Part shown: one piece after another, positions 49,380-58,798 of the stretch
How positions within the stretch are numbered: the stretch's first letter is position 1
Layout: the number at the start of each line of letters is the position of its first letter
NCBI RefSeq assembly: GCF_019797845.1
Contig: NZ_CP081864.1
Coordinates: forward strand, 1,178,001-1,242,000
Length of the DNA: 64,000 nucleotides
Direction: 5' to 3'
DNA from: Symbiopectobacterium purcellii
GTDB taxonomy: Bacteria > Pseudomonadota > Gammaproteobacteria > Enterobacterales > Enterobacteriaceae
The notes under the pieces: generated by a model
What the model was told of the DNA's origin: nothing
The model's input: only the letters and a program-made list of their open reading frames with translations
The model's database searches: none
Made by a program: the position numbers and the translations under genes

Positions 49380-49857
49380 AATCCCGCTTGGCAATATCAC
49401 TAAATGACGCTTTCAGCAGTTTCGCCAAATCGGCGGGCGCGAGTCCGATATCCAGTCCGCGTTTGCCGCCGGAAACGTAAATCACCGGGAAGTGCTGTGC
49501 GGGTTCATCAATGGCAGTTGGCAGTAATTTTTTCTGTCCTAACGGGCTGATACCGCCTACCAGATAACCCGTAACCCGTTGAGCCAGCATCGGGTCGGCC
49601 ATATCCGCTTTTTTGGCGCCAAAGGCTCGCGCCACCTTCTTTAAATCCAACTGCCCAGAGACGGGGGTGATGGCTACAGCCAAATGTTTGGCATCGCCGT
49701 TCAGCGATACCAGCAGCGTTTTGTACACCTGCTCTTTATTCAATCCCAGCTTACGTGCGGCTTCTTCGCCAAAATTGGTTTCGTTTGGGTCATGGTCGTA
49801 GCTGTGAAGTTGGAAAGCGACCTTATTTTTTTCCAGAAGTTTTACTGCGGGTGTCAT
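49378..49857 (-). CDS. ybaK: YbaK, Cys-tRNA(Pro) deacylase
   Basis: Trans-editing enzyme that hydrolyses mischarged Cys-tRNA(Pro), 159 residues as in E. coli. YbaK/EbsC fold motifs: [55 protein letters not shown] and [18 protein letters not shown]. The ribosome site is AAGGAACG. It lies 28 bp after ybaP on the same strand. The chiX small RNA found between these genes in E. coli is not present here because the gap is too short. Confidence 0.97.
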   Translation of the reverse strand: MTPAVKLLEKNKVAFQLHSYDHDPNETNFGEEAARKLGLNKEQVYKTLLVSLNGDAKHLAVAITPVSGQLDLKKVARAFGAKKADMADPMLAQRVTGYLVGGISPLGQKKLLPTAIDEPAQHFPVIYVSGGKRGLDIGLAPADLAKLLKASFSDIAKRD

Positions 49858-49885
49858 GGTGCTCGTTCCTTAGTCAATCCCGTCG

Positions 49886-50698
49886 TTATCGCTCAGTGCT
49901 ATCAGGTTGTAGCAGGGAAGGTAGGCTATTGTCGCCATACAGGTGCAATGCACCGACAGCCACCACATACTGCCCGCTCGGCAGTGCCTGTAATTGATCG
50001 CGCCAACGGGTATTGCGTTGACGCATCAATACTTCGGACAAGGCGTGGCTGAATGTCGCCGGAATCGCAGCAGCGGATTTTGCCGGAGGACCTTCCAGCC
50101 ACCAGCCGGTCATCACCTGAAGCAAACGCGCATTAACGTGCCAGTGATCCAGCGTATCTTCCAGCAATGCTACACCCCCCTGCGGCAATTGTCGCAGCAT
50201 GGCGAGCTGTTCTTGCTGTCCTTCAAGCTCAATCACCGGAATGTTTGCCGCTTTGGCGACCTGAATCAATTGATAATCGATACCATAGTGAGGCCGCAGG
50301 CCGAGCGATTGCGCTTGCATCGCCTGGAGCGTCAGCGCGGCGTGCCAGGCGGGCAGATGCTCAACGCGGTTCAGGTTAAGCGCCAGTGCCTCACAGTGTT
50401 GCTGGAACTGCTGATAGCGTTCTGGATCCAGACGCTCCGCCAGCGGAATGGGCTCGTATTCTTCCTGCAACGGCGAACCCATATCGGAGATATCGGCTTC
50501 TACCACCAGTGCCGTAGACTGCTGCAATTGTTGCAGCAACACCTCTGGCAACGGAGACATGGCTTGGCTGCCCATATGGATACTGCCCACCAAATGCAGG
50601 CGTCCGCCGTTGATCAGAGAAACATCCAGTGCGGGATAGGCATAGGTGACCGGGGAAACTAATCCCAACCACGTGGCCAGTTGGCGCAGTAACGTCAT
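49886..50698 (-). CDS. ybaP: YbaP, TraB/GumN-family protein
   Basis: 270-residue member of the TraB/GumN (EreA-like) family, of unknown substrate. Conserved HLVGSIHMGS near the N-terminus and the second motif AVGALHLYGDNSLPSLL near the C-terminus carry the paired GxxH elements typical of this putative metallo-hydrolase fold. GIDYQLIQVAKAANIPVIELEG is a family match to E. coli YbaP. It is upstream of ybaK with a short gap, probably one transcript. Confidence 0.93.
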   Translation of the reverse strand: MTLLRQLATWLGLVSPVTYAYPALDVSLINGGRLHLVGSIHMGSQAMSPLPEVLLQQLQQSTALVVEADISDMGSPLQEEYEPIPLAERLDPERYQQFQQHCEALALNLNRVEHLPAWHAALTLQAMQAQSLGLRPHYGIDYQLIQVAKAANIPVIELEGQQEQLAMLRQLPQGGVALLEDTLDHWHVNARLLQVMTGWWLEGPPAKSAAAIPATFSHALSEVLMRQRNTRWRDQLQALPSGQYVVAVGALHLYGDNSLPSLLQPDSTER

Positions 50699-50769
50699 GA
50701 TATATCTCCATCAACCACAAACGTTCATGCTAACTGCTTATGTAGCGCGAGGATACTGCCATAAGGATG

Positions 50770-50808
50770 AAAAATCCCCGACCGTGTTACCGGTGGGGAT
50801 AGTCGGGG
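50770..50808 (-). terminator. Terminator after ybbJ
   Basis: On the reverse strand CCCCGAC ... GTCGGGG with inner pairing, then ATTTTTC. Just past the ybbJ stop. Confidence 0.75.
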
Positions 50809-50815
50809 AGGGCGG

Positions 50816-51274
50816 TTAACTCTTGAGGGCGCGCACGTGTAGCGTAATGCCATTAACAGCAATCACTTCAATGGTTGTGACGACGGGCAGGGCTTCATCT
50901 GCCTTGATCCGCCAGGTACTGTCTCCGATTCTGGCACGGCCGATGCCATCCTCAACCGCTTCGGTGACGGTGACACGTACCCCTATCAGTTGCCGACTGC
51001 GTTGGTTCAACAGTGTGGCATCGGTTATCCGGCGTGAACGGCTGCGCAACCAGTACCACCACAGCAGCGCGATGATGATGGTCAGCACGGCAAACAGCGT
51101 TCCCTGCCACGCCCAAGGCAACGGTAATACCCAGGTTAACAAACCAATGATAACGGCAGACACGCCGCTCCACAGTAAATAACCGCTGGCCCCAAGCATC
51201 TCAGCTGCCAGCAGTAGACCACCCAGCGAGAGCCACACCCAGTGGGCATTCTCAGCCAGCAGTTCAACGTCCAT
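50816..51274 (-). CDS. ybbJ: YbbJ, NfeD-like membrane protein
   Basis: 152-residue NfeD-family protein: hydrophobic helices at about 12-75 ([40 protein letters not shown]) and a C-terminal OB-fold domain ([24 protein letters not shown]). NfeD proteins pair with stomatin-like partners; here it overlaps the end of qmcA by 11 bp, the usual partnership. It probably supports QmcA in membrane quality control. Confidence 0.94.
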   Translation of the reverse strand: MDVELLAENAHWVWLSLGGLLLAAEMLGASGYLLWSGVSAVIIGLLTWVLPLPWAWQGTLFAVLTIIIALLWWYWLRSRSRRITDATLLNQRSRQLIGVRVTVTEAVEDGIGRARIGDSTWRIKADEALPVVTTIEVIAVNGITLHVRALKS

Positions 51275-52187
51275 GCTGGCTCCGGGCGTTTCCGCTATCT
51301 TTAATCAACTCGGCGATACCGCCGATAGCACCCATCAGGTTGCTGGCATCCAGCGGCATCATGACAACTTTGCTGTTGTCGGCGGAACCAATCTCTTTCA
51401 ATGCATCGGTATATTTTTGTGCCACAAAGTAGTTGATGGCCTGAATATTACCGGAGGCAATGGCATCAGAGACCATTTGGGTGGCGCGTGCTTCTGCTTC
51501 TGCGGCCCTTTCTCGGGCTTCTGCTTCCAGAAACGCGGATTGACGTTGCCCTTCGGCTTTCAAAATTTGTGACTGTTTTTCACCTTCTGCTTTGAGAATG
51601 GCGGCTTGACGCACCCCTTCCGCTTCAAGAATATCGGCACGTTTGGTGCGTTCGGCTTTCATCTGGGCGTTCATCGAGGCGATCAATTCGGCGGGAGGGC
51701 GCACGTCGCGGATCTCAATACGGGTAATTTTTACCCCCCATGGGCCAGTGGCTTCATCAACAATATGCAGCAAGCGAGTGTTGATGCTGTCACGCTGCGA
51801 CAGCATTTCATCCAGCTCCATCGAGCCCAGCACGGTACGGATGTTGGTCATAGTCAGGTTTTTGATCGCCAATTCGAGCGAACTGACCTCATAGGCTGCA
51901 CGTGGCGCTTCCACCACCTGAATAAAGCAGATGGCATCAATCGTCACGTTGGCGTTATCTTTGGAAATCACTTCCTGGGAGGGGATCTCAAGTACCTGCT
52001 CCATCATATTGATTTTGCGACCAATGCGATCCATGAACGGCACCACCAGGTTTAACCCCGGCATCAGTGTCTTGGTGTAGCGGCCAAAGCGTTCTACGGT
52101 CCACTGATAACCTTGCGGCACGATCTTGATCCCTGACCATACAATAACCAGCGCAACAAATATCAATACGGGAATGACACTCAGCAT
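51264..52187 (-). CDS. qmcA: QmcA, stomatin/prohibitin-like (SPFH) protein
   Basis: Inner-membrane SPFH protein, 307 residues. An N-terminal membrane helix (about 3-22) is followed by the SPFH domain ([39 protein letters not shown]) and a long coiled coil with repeated [15 protein letters not shown] units (about 200-260). The ATG at 52187 has a GGAGGTGA site six bases upstream. QmcA associates with FtsH complexes in E. coli. It forms an operon with ybbJ. Confidence 0.96.
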   Translation of the reverse strand: MLSVIPVLIFVALVIVWSGIKIVPQGYQWTVERFGRYTKTLMPGLNLVVPFMDRIGRKINMMEQVLEIPSQEVISKDNANVTIDAICFIQVVEAPRAAYEVSSLELAIKNLTMTNIRTVLGSMELDEMLSQRDSINTRLLHIVDEATGPWGVKITRIEIRDVRPPAELIASMNAQMKAERTKRADILEAEGVRQAAILKAEGEKQSQILKAEGQRQSAFLEAEARERAAEAEARATQMVSDAIASGNIQAINYFVAQKYTDALKEIGSADNSKVVMMPLDASNLMGAIGGIAELIKDSGNARSQHGR

Positions 52188-52400
52188 GGTTTTCACCTCC
52201 AAAGGTAGTTTTAAAAATAATTTATTGAAATAAAACTATATTTTTCTTCATCCTGAAAAAGTTATTTTAGCGCCGTCGGTGCATAAAGCCTATCTTTTCG
52301 TAGGCGTAATCGCGCGCTGTCATTGGCGTTTTATCTGAAAATAGCAAAAACGAGAGATGAGGCAAGCGGGGGCGCGAATACGCCCCGGCAAGAGGCTGGA

Positions 52401-54065
52401 TTAAAAGGTTGTCCAGTTATCGTTTGAGGATACGGTGGTGGAGCCCGTACTTGCAGCAGCCAGTCGCGGTGTTTTCATTGCTGCTGTCGGGGACGCTACG
52501 GTCGTTGAGCTGGTCGGCGTAATGACAAACACGGCGACGGCATCCGTCAGGCGCTGCGCTTGATTTTGCAACGATTGTGCAGCCGCAGAGACTTCTTCCA
52601 CCAGCGATGCATTTTGCTGTGTTGACGCATCAAGCTGCCCGACACCAATGTTGACCTGATCGATCCCGACGCTTTGTTCCCGGCTGGAGTGCGCAATTTC
52701 CGCCATAATGTTGCTCATGTGCGAGGCGTTGGCGCTGAGGTTTTTCATCGATGTTTCGGCACCTTCCACCAGTTCCATCCCTTGTTGTGTGGTGTGCACG
52801 GCATCGTCGATCAGCGCTTTGATCTCTTTTGCCGCGGCGGCGCTACGCTGCGCAAGACTACGCACTTCGCTGGCAACCACGGCAAACCCTCGACCCTGCT
52901 CACCTGCACGCGCTGCTTCAACGGCGGCGTTGAGTGCCAATATATTGGTTTGGAAAGCAATGCCGTCGATCAGGGCGATGATTTCTACCATGTGATTGGC
53001 AGAGTCACGGATTTCATGCATTTTGCTGGCGGCATCGGACATTTTGCTGCCGCTGTTTTCCATTTCCAAAGCGGCATCGTTCACCAGCGTATTCGCCTGT
53101 TGAGTGTTTTCTGCGGTGTTTTTGACGGTAGCGGCCAGTTGGTTCATTGATGCGGCCGTCTCTTCCAGAGAACTGGCCTGCTCTTCGGTGCGGCCAGACA
53201 GATCCAGGTTACCGGCCGCAATCTGTGCGGTAGCGGAAGCAATGCTGTGTGCGCTATCGCGCAGTTGCCCGACGAGCTGCTGGAGATTGGCGGTCATCTT
53301 GTTCAGCGCATTCAATAAAATGCCTGTCTCATCTTTACGCTGATGAGCGATCGAACGTGTCAGGTTGCCTTGTGCAACGGACTCTGCCAATGACACCGCT
53401 TGCTGCAAGGGCAGTACCACGCTGCGCGCCGTCACGAAGGACAGCGTCAGACTGATAACGACGCCAGCAAGAATAATGCACAACAGTACAATGCGAATAC
53501 TGCTGTAACTTTGATTCACCGTTTGGTCCGCTTGCCACATGCGATATTCGGCTTTGCTGATGAACTGTGAGATATCTTTTTTGAGCGCAGTGCCCAGAGG
53601 CCAGGTGACTTCGAGCGCCTGATGACGTATGTCCTGGCGGTTTTTCGCCAGATTCAGCAGCGCATCGCTGGCGTCGGCAAACTTGCTATAATCCTGCTTG
53701 ATGGTATTTAACGCAGCTGTGAGTTCAGCGTCGTCCTGTACTGAGTTGCTGAGCGTCGTAATATGTTTAACGATAACGCTGCGGTCTTTTTTGATTTGTT
53801 CAACCGTCGTGTTGATATTGTTTTCATCATTTTCTGCGGTCAGGGCAAAGAATGCGGATTGGTTAATAAATACGTTATTTAAACTGCTCATAACATTGTT
53901 GGACAGCATCACGGTAGGGTAGTTTTTCTTTACTACGGCGTCGATGTGCTCATGGAAGCTTTTAAGCCCGCCAAAGGCCAATATACCAAAAATAATCAGG
54001 ATGAGCAGGCTGATGATAGCGCCAATCGCCAGGCGCGTGGCGATTTTCAGATCTGAAAATTTCAT
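52401..54065 (-). CDS. Methyl-accepting chemotaxis protein with NWTTF tether
   Basis: Chemoreceptor of 554 residues. TM1 (about 12-32), a four-helix-bundle periplasmic sensor (33-190) and TM2 (about 192-214) are followed by HAMP (ARSVVLPLQQAVSLAESVAQ) and the signalling hairpin with the highly conserved tip (IDGIAFQTNILALNAAVEAA; GFAVVASEVRSLAQRSA). It ends NWTTF, a variant of the CheR/CheB-tethering pentapeptide, so it should belong to the Tsr/Tar-like high-abundance class. The ATG at 54065 is chosen; the frame is open 20 codons further, but that part is ERIC sequence. The ligand is not predictable. Confidence 0.95.
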   Translation of the reverse strand: MKFSDLKIATRLAIGAIISLLILIIFGILAFGGLKSFHEHIDAVVKKNYPTVMLSNNVMSSLNNVFINQSAFFALTAENDENNINTTVEQIKKDRSVIVKHITTLSNSVQDDAELTAALNTIKQDYSKFADASDALLNLAKNRQDIRHQALEVTWPLGTALKKDISQFISKAEYRMWQADQTVNQSYSSIRIVLLCIILAGVVISLTLSFVTARSVVLPLQQAVSLAESVAQGNLTRSIAHQRKDETGILLNALNKMTANLQQLVGQLRDSAHSIASATAQIAAGNLDLSGRTEEQASSLEETAASMNQLAATVKNTAENTQQANTLVNDAALEMENSGSKMSDAASKMHEIRDSANHMVEIIALIDGIAFQTNILALNAAVEAARAGEQGRGFAVVASEVRSLAQRSAAAAKEIKALIDDAVHTTQQGMELVEGAETSMKNLSANASHMSNIMAEIAHSSREQSVGIDQVNIGVGQLDASTQQNASLVEEVSAAAQSLQNQAQRLTDAVAVFVITPTSSTTVASPTAAMKTPRLAAASTGSTTVSSNDNWTTF

Positions 54066-54088
54066 TATCGTCCCTATTATAAGAATTA

Positions 54089-54215
54089 TATACCCTAAAT
54101 AATTCGAGCTGCAGGACGGCGGCAAGTGAATGAATCCCGATGTGCTTACACTGGTAAGTGATTCGGGTGAACGAACGCAGCCAACACACCTGCAACGTGA
54201 AGTATGACGGGTATA
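54089..54215 (+). repeat. ERIC element, full length (127 bp)
   Basis: TATACCCTAAATAATTCG ... AGTATGACGGGTATA, exactly 127 bp, opposite orientation to the copies near ffs. It lies in the leader of the chemoreceptor gene, 24 bp before its ATG. Confidence 0.93.
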
Positions 54216-54479
54216 ACAATGTGGTCCTTCTTTCCGCTGCGGGCAGTGCAGGCAAGAATAACTGCCGTAACAGCACGATGGAGGCTAGCTCAGTATATAA
54301 GTAAAATTATGCGGGGATTTAGACCGTTTTTATCCTAAAAAAGGGTTTAAATAATAAGAGTGAGATAAACCTTTTCAATTTATTATATTCACGCTGATAA
54401 ATACAAATTGGAAATAATATACCGACTAAACTATTTGCTGTTGTTATGCCCCTGCCGTAATAGCGGGGACCATTTCCCC

Positions 54480-54902
54480 CTAGTCAGCTTTTCCTGCCGC
54501 CTCTAGCTCCTTGGCCTTTTGAGACCATTGTGCTGCAACAGTGCTGTTTTTTTCCACACCAAGCCCTTGGGAGTACATCCACCATAAATTGATATGGGAG
54601 TGATAATCACCTTTTTCAGCCGCTTCTGTGTAGATTTTAATGGCTTTCGTGTAATTGACCTCCATCCCCTTGCCCTTTTCGTACATAAAGCCAAGCGCCC
54701 TCATCGCATCCAGATTTCCTTGCGCAGACGATTTCTCATACCAATACCTGGCTTTTTCATAATCAATCTGTTGTGTGCCGCCATCATCATAAGCGCTACC
54801 TAACGCATATTGCTCAGCGGCGTCAGGCGTATTGTTATCACAAGCCGACAACAGAAAGCCGGCGAGTGCCAGCACAACCAACCGATTCATCCTTAACGCC
54901 AT
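54480..54902 (-). CDS. Sel1-repeat lipoprotein
   Basis: 140-residue predicted lipoprotein: signal with lipobox LLSAC (Cys21), then Sel1-like (TPR-related) repeats such as ARYWYEKSSAQGNLDAMRALG and AIKIYTEAAEKGDYHSHINL. The start may be 54902 or the internal ATG at 54890. It is the last gene of the T6SS cargo cluster. Small Sel1 lipoproteins often occur as immunity proteins beside secreted toxins, so a protective role is possible, but nothing in the sequence proves it. Confidence 0.82.
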   Translation of the reverse strand: MALRMNRLVVLALAGFLLSACDNNTPDAAEQYALGSAYDDGGTQQIDYEKARYWYEKSSAQGNLDAMRALGFMYEKGKGMEVNYTKAIKIYTEAAEKGDYHSHINLWWMYSQGLGVEKNSTVAAQWSQKAKELEAAGKAD

Positions 54903-55011
54903 TTACAACACCTTTATTACGCTTTGCCGTTGAAACCACAGGCATGCCTACCCGAATGAATATTATCAGTAAATTACCGCTTCCCGAAGCGTGTGCACGC
55001 TCCAACGCCTA

Positions 55012-55278
55012 TCAACCGATAGTGACACTTCCTCCGCCAATTAACGCGCCACCGCAGCTAACGGTGTCCCCTGTGCGTGCGGCGGGCTTGCCGTCAACAA
55101 AGACGCTCGACGAACCGCCGCTGATGGTTCGGCTATGTCCGTGGGGAGCCAGGGGATCGCCTTGTCGGGCCAGTGGCAGACCATCAACCTTGGCGGTTGA
55201 TGACCCTGTAACGACGGAGGTTGGCGGATAGCTACCGTGCCCGGTATCGTTATCGCCTATTTTGACGGCGTTTCCCAT
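55012..55278 (-). CDS. PAAR-domain protein
   Basis: 88-residue protein made only of PAAR repeats: MGNAVKIGDNDTGHGSYPPT, VFVDGKPAARTGDTVSCGG and a C-terminal VTIG. PAAR proteins fold into a cone that caps VgrG trimers and sharpens the T6SS spike, often carrying effectors. The conserved His/Cys residues that bind the tip metal are visible (GHG, HGHS, SCGG). It lies between the DUF2931 lipoprotein and the Sel1 gene, 18 bp after the former. Confidence 0.93.
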   Translation of the reverse strand: MGNAVKIGDNDTGHGSYPPTSVVTGSSTAKVDGLPLARQGDPLAPHGHSRTISGGSSSVFVDGKPAARTGDTVSCGGALIGGGSVTIG

Positions 55279-55296
55279 TGTTTATTCCAGGCGTAT

Positions 55297-56010
55297 TTAT
55301 TGGATCGGGTGTTGATCGGTTCTTGGCTGCTTAGCACGGTAGTCATCCATTATCGGGGCCCAGGCCATTCCTTGCGGCACCGGATATTGCTTAAATAATG
55401 CACCATATTTCTTATCGAATTCTTCGAGTGTGACGGTATATTGGCTGACGCCTATTGGAAATTTTTTATCGTACCAATTATCCGTGACTTCCTCGGCAAT
55501 GCCTCTGGTTAGCAAAATATCCGGGCTTGCTCCATGTTCCCATCCCATTAAAACGACCTCATAGTAGCCACCTGGAGCCAGACCAAAATAAATACGGTTA
55601 CGGCGATCATCGCGTCCTTCAACGTGATAAACCGTTGTTATCTGTTGCGCTAAATTAGCAGGTAAATTCACCTTGATGCGATAGCGTTTGCGGTCGTGGA
55701 AGGAGACCATTTCTATTAATGCTTTGTCAGGTACGGGAACGCCATTGGTTGGAAATCCCCCACCGCCAGCCCAGTAGTAACGTTGCCCGCTAATGCGATC
55801 GCTCAAGAGGCCACCTGCACCGCCGCCAGAACCTTGGTCGGAATAGACAAGCCTTCCATCTCGAAAAAATTCAGTTCGTGTGTTGCTCGTGATGTCAATA
55901 TTACTACCTGTACCATAACGCCAACTGACATGGTTTATTGCCTTCGGGCTGGAGCACGCCACCAGAGAAAGACTGAGCCCGATAAAGATAATCAGAGACC
56001 TGAACATCAT
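55297..56010 (-). CDS. DUF2931 lipoprotein, candidate T6SS lipase immunity protein
   Basis: 237-residue lipoprotein with lipobox LSLVAC (Cys19). The central family signature GGYYEVVLMGWEHGASPDIL, then LLTRGIAEEV, places it in DUF2931. It overlaps the upstream Tle1-like lipase stop by 4 bp (ATGA type). Periplasm- or outer-membrane-facing lipoproteins directly downstream of T6SS phospholipase genes are commonly their immunity proteins. That assignment here is inference from position, not from a described motif. Confidence 0.82.
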   Translation of the reverse strand: MMFRSLIIFIGLSLSLVACSSPKAINHVSWRYGTGSNIDITSNTRTEFFRDGRLVYSDQGSGGGAGGLLSDRISGQRYYWAGGGGFPTNGVPVPDKALIEMVSFHDRKRYRIKVNLPANLAQQITTVYHVEGRDDRRNRIYFGLAPGGYYEVVLMGWEHGASPDILLTRGIAEEVTDNWYDKKFPIGVSQYTVTLEEFDKKYGALFKQYPVPQGMAWAPIMDDYRAKQPRTDQHPIQ

Positions 56011-58001
56011 ACCTCCTGATTGCCGATGATATGCCGCCGCTCCTTGCTAACGGAAGCTTCCCGCCTGTTGGTGTTGGCCGGGTTGGTGATCCCCTGATTC
56101 CTGGCGCTGTGGTGCACATAGTCACGGCGTAATGCCCGGTAAACCTCGGGTGCCAAATGACTCCCCAGGTTTTTCACCACCCCTTGTTCGGTGGCGGCCA
56201 TTGCCCAGTGTTGATCCAGTGCCGTGAGATTTGCCATTGGCTCTTTAGCGGCACCAGAATCAAGTCTATGGTCGGTAACTGTTGAGTCCCATATTCTAAA
56301 TGGCACCCCCACAGCACGCCCCGCTTCCACCATCATATGCAGCGGAATGCGGGAGTATTCCCCTTCCACCACCCGACTCATCACCACGTCGACATAGACC
56401 GCTTTCTGTGGCCACGAGTCATCCTTTCCGCGCCGGCGCATGTACGCATAAGGGATCAGGCTGATGGCGCCCACCTGCGGTGTCGCGCTACGTATCGACT
56501 GCGTACAAATGCGATCAACCCATCCCAGAGATACCTTCTCCTCGGCATAGGCCCGCGCCTGTTTGAAGGCACGGCTTTGTGTTTCAGGGGTGGACGTTTC
56601 TTCCTGACTCATAAAACGTTCCAGCTCAATGCATTCGATCAGCGCTGGGTCACTGTTCGGGTTCGCCAGGCTCCAGCGGCTGTAATACCCGCCACCGATA
56701 TCCGAATGGGCACCCGGCAGGGCCAGTTCGGTAAAATGGGGCGGAATGCTGGTGCCGATCGCCGTTGGGGTAATGCGCGTCAGCGGAAAATGGTAGCGAA
56801 CCTCATCCAGCGCCTTCAGTTGCACCACCCGTTCGGCACAGTCATCCCGCAAGCGAGTCTTGACCCCGGGGTTATACGAGGAGGTCACCGTATCAAAAAG
56901 CCCTAAAAAGGCAATACGTACATCGTCCCGGCTGCGCCAGTCAAACCCGGCTTTGAGACGGAGAGAGGGATCTTTAGTCACGGCCTGCACCAGCGGATGA
57001 TCGTCCATCTGGTCGATAACGTTAACAAAATGACGCGCTGCCGCCGCTCCCCGGCTAAAGCCAAACACATCAAATACGATGCGGTGGATGCACTCTATAT
57101 TAGGTAATGTTTTCCCTAAATCGTCGTTAATTCCAGCAACAATCCCCTGTTCACAGGCCTGATTCACTTTACCTACGATGGAGGTATCTTCCCCCAGTAC
57201 GCTAAGATCCATTGCCAGTGCCAAAGTCACATCTGAACGGTATTCCTGACCCTCATTTCCGGGGACCGGATCGCGGGTACCAATCCCACTGATGTAACTA
57301 TGAGCTATCAAGTTACCAGAAGTAATGTCGTATTGTTTAAACAGTTTACCCACATTGGTAAGGTCATTTGCCGAACTGTCACTGATCGGCAATTGGCCCA
57401 TCTGACAGCCACGCAGCTCTTTCTCACGTTGTGCCGGATCTGAACAGGTTTCTGCCAGCCACTGTTCCACCTTTTTCATGCCGGATTCGGCATTACTGGT
57501 GTTATTCCCGGTACCATCGAAGAAAACGCCGATGCGCAACACATTGAGCGTATAGCCCTTTACTTCAATCACATAAGAATGTTTGGTAAAGAAACGTGCC
57601 TCTCCAGCTTTGCCTTCCTGATGCGCTTCAGGTAAGGGGGGCTCGGGGGCTGTCAGACACAGGTCGCCGGTGGTGACTTTCAGGTGTTCACGCGGTGTTT
57701 TCTCATGCCCGCTGCGTTCTGCCGTATAAGCCGATACAGTGCTCTGTCCCTGCTTGAGAGCTTCACGCGACTGCGCGGCTTTAAGCCAGGCGGGCGTCTC
57801 CAGTTTTACCGCGATGGGTCCGACGGCAAAACCGCGTACCAGCGTGGGCCCGTCTTTAAGCGTGATCGTCTGCGACTTGCTGGTTTCATCGGTCAATATT
57901 GCCTTTAGCCCTTTAAAGGCGACATTGTGTTCATCCCGGATATCAATCTCGATCCAGTTATCGTAACGTTCACAAGGGATGCAGTGCGGATCTGCGGCCA
58001 T
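56007..58001 (-). CDS. Tle1-like T6SS lipase effector (DUF2235)
   Basis: 664-residue protein. Residues 1-140 form a variable N-terminal region. The DUF2235 alpha/beta-hydrolase domain begins at IGVFFDGTGNN (157-167). It has the nucleophile elbow GFSRG (314-318, Ser316), acidic residue Asp370 in GLFDTVTS, and catalytic-type His432 in PGAHSDIGGGYY, the Ser-Asp-His arrangement of Tle1 phospholipases. It probably cleaves membrane phospholipids of target cells. The start overlaps the end of the DUF4123 gene by one base, and the stop overlaps the DUF2931 start, so expression is coupled to adaptor and putative immunity. Confidence 0.88.
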   Translation of the reverse strand: MAADPHCIPCERYDNWIEIDIRDEHNVAFKGLKAILTDETSKSQTITLKDGPTLVRGFAVGPIAVKLETPAWLKAAQSREALKQGQSTVSAYTAERSGHEKTPREHLKVTTGDLCLTAPEPPLPEAHQEGKAGEARFFTKHSYVIEVKGYTLNVLRIGVFFDGTGNNTSNAESGMKKVEQWLAETCSDPAQREKELRGCQMGQLPISDSSANDLTNVGKLFKQYDITSGNLIAHSYISGIGTRDPVPGNEGQEYRSDVTLALAMDLSVLGEDTSIVGKVNQACEQGIVAGINDDLGKTLPNIECIHRIVFDVFGFSRGAAAARHFVNVIDQMDDHPLVQAVTKDPSLRLKAGFDWRSRDDVRIAFLGLFDTVTSSYNPGVKTRLRDDCAERVVQLKALDEVRYHFPLTRITPTAIGTSIPPHFTELALPGAHSDIGGGYYSRWSLANPNSDPALIECIELERFMSQEETSTPETQSRAFKQARAYAEEKVSLGWVDRICTQSIRSATPQVGAISLIPYAYMRRRGKDDSWPQKAVYVDVVMSRVVEGEYSRIPLHMMVEAGRAVGVPFRIWDSTVTDHRLDSGAAKEPMANLTALDQHWAMAATEQGVVKNLGSHLAPEVYRALRRDYVHHSARNQGITNPANTNRREASVSKERRHIIGNQEV

Positions 58002-58798
58002 TAATTCACTCCCGTTAATTCAGCGTGCTGTGCCATCCAGTGGCGGATCTGTGCCAGTTCAGCTTCGGTCAACATCAGCGGCGTACGAATGCTTTCCAGT
58101 GGCAGCCCTGTCTGTACGGTTAGGGTGCCCGCCACCACGCCATCAAGTACATCGTCCTGAAGCTTGTCGATATTGGCTTGTCTGAGTACCGGAAAAATCG
58201 TGCTGGCGGGATCCGGATGTCGCTCCATCATCGTGGTCATGACCTGCCAAAAACGGCGACGAAGAATATAGGCGTGGCGATTTTCGTCATACAGCGCAGC
58301 AAGATGGTGTGAGTGGATAGCAAACCAGGGGGCTTTCAAGGGCACTGAACTGGGGAGGGCGGCATTACGCGTAAACGCGTGGCCGTCAATCCAGAGTCCA
58401 GAGCAGGGGCCCAGAATGGCATCCCGCTCGTTTGCCGTCATAGCGAGCAATATTGGCAAAAAAATACGTGGGTCAGCGAAACGAAATATGACGGCTTCCC
58501 CGTCTCTTATCACTTCGATCAGGCTTTGCCAGTGACGGCGAATAACCGCGAGCGGCTGGTCGCTGACCAGATAAAACCCGCTTGACGCCGGTGAGCCCGA
58601 AACAAACTCAGGCGAAGGTGCAGACAGCAGCCAGGGCCCCAACGCCGCTTGATCGCCAAATGCAGTACCGGCAAACAGCGGAAAGGCTTCCCCGTCGCTG
58701 AGTGCATAAAATCGGGTTACCGCTGTGGGATCTGCGGCACCGTCGACGATGGCAAGCAGGTGTCCACTCTGCTGCGTTTGCCACTCACTCACCTTCAT
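58001..58798 (-). CDS. DUF4123 T6SS adaptor (Tap/TEC type)
   Basis: 265-residue DUF4123 protein: [25 protein letters not shown]-type core and [24 protein letters not shown]4123 chaperones load a specific effector onto a specific VgrG and usually lie between the two genes, exactly as here. It overlaps the vgrG stop by 4 bp (ATGA) and the effector start by 1 bp. Intact. It is not itself exported. Confidence 0.9.
   Translation of the reverse strand: MKVSEWQTQQSGHLLAIVDGAADPTAVTRFYALSDGEAFPLFAGTAFGDQAALGPWLLSAPSPEFVSGSPASSGFYLVSDQPLAVIRRHWQSLIEVIRDGEAVIFRFADPRIFLPILLAMTANERDAILGPCSGLWIDGHAFTRNAALPSSVPLKAPWFAIHSHHLAALYDENRHAYILRRRFWQVMTTMMERHPDPASTIFPVLRQANIDKLQDDVLDGVVAGTLTVQTGLPLESIRTPLMLTEAELAQIRHWMAQHAELTGVN

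Noticed and set aside
49858..49885. chiX small RNA between ybaK and ybaP
   Set aside because: The gap is only 28 bp, too short for the RNA present there in E. coli.
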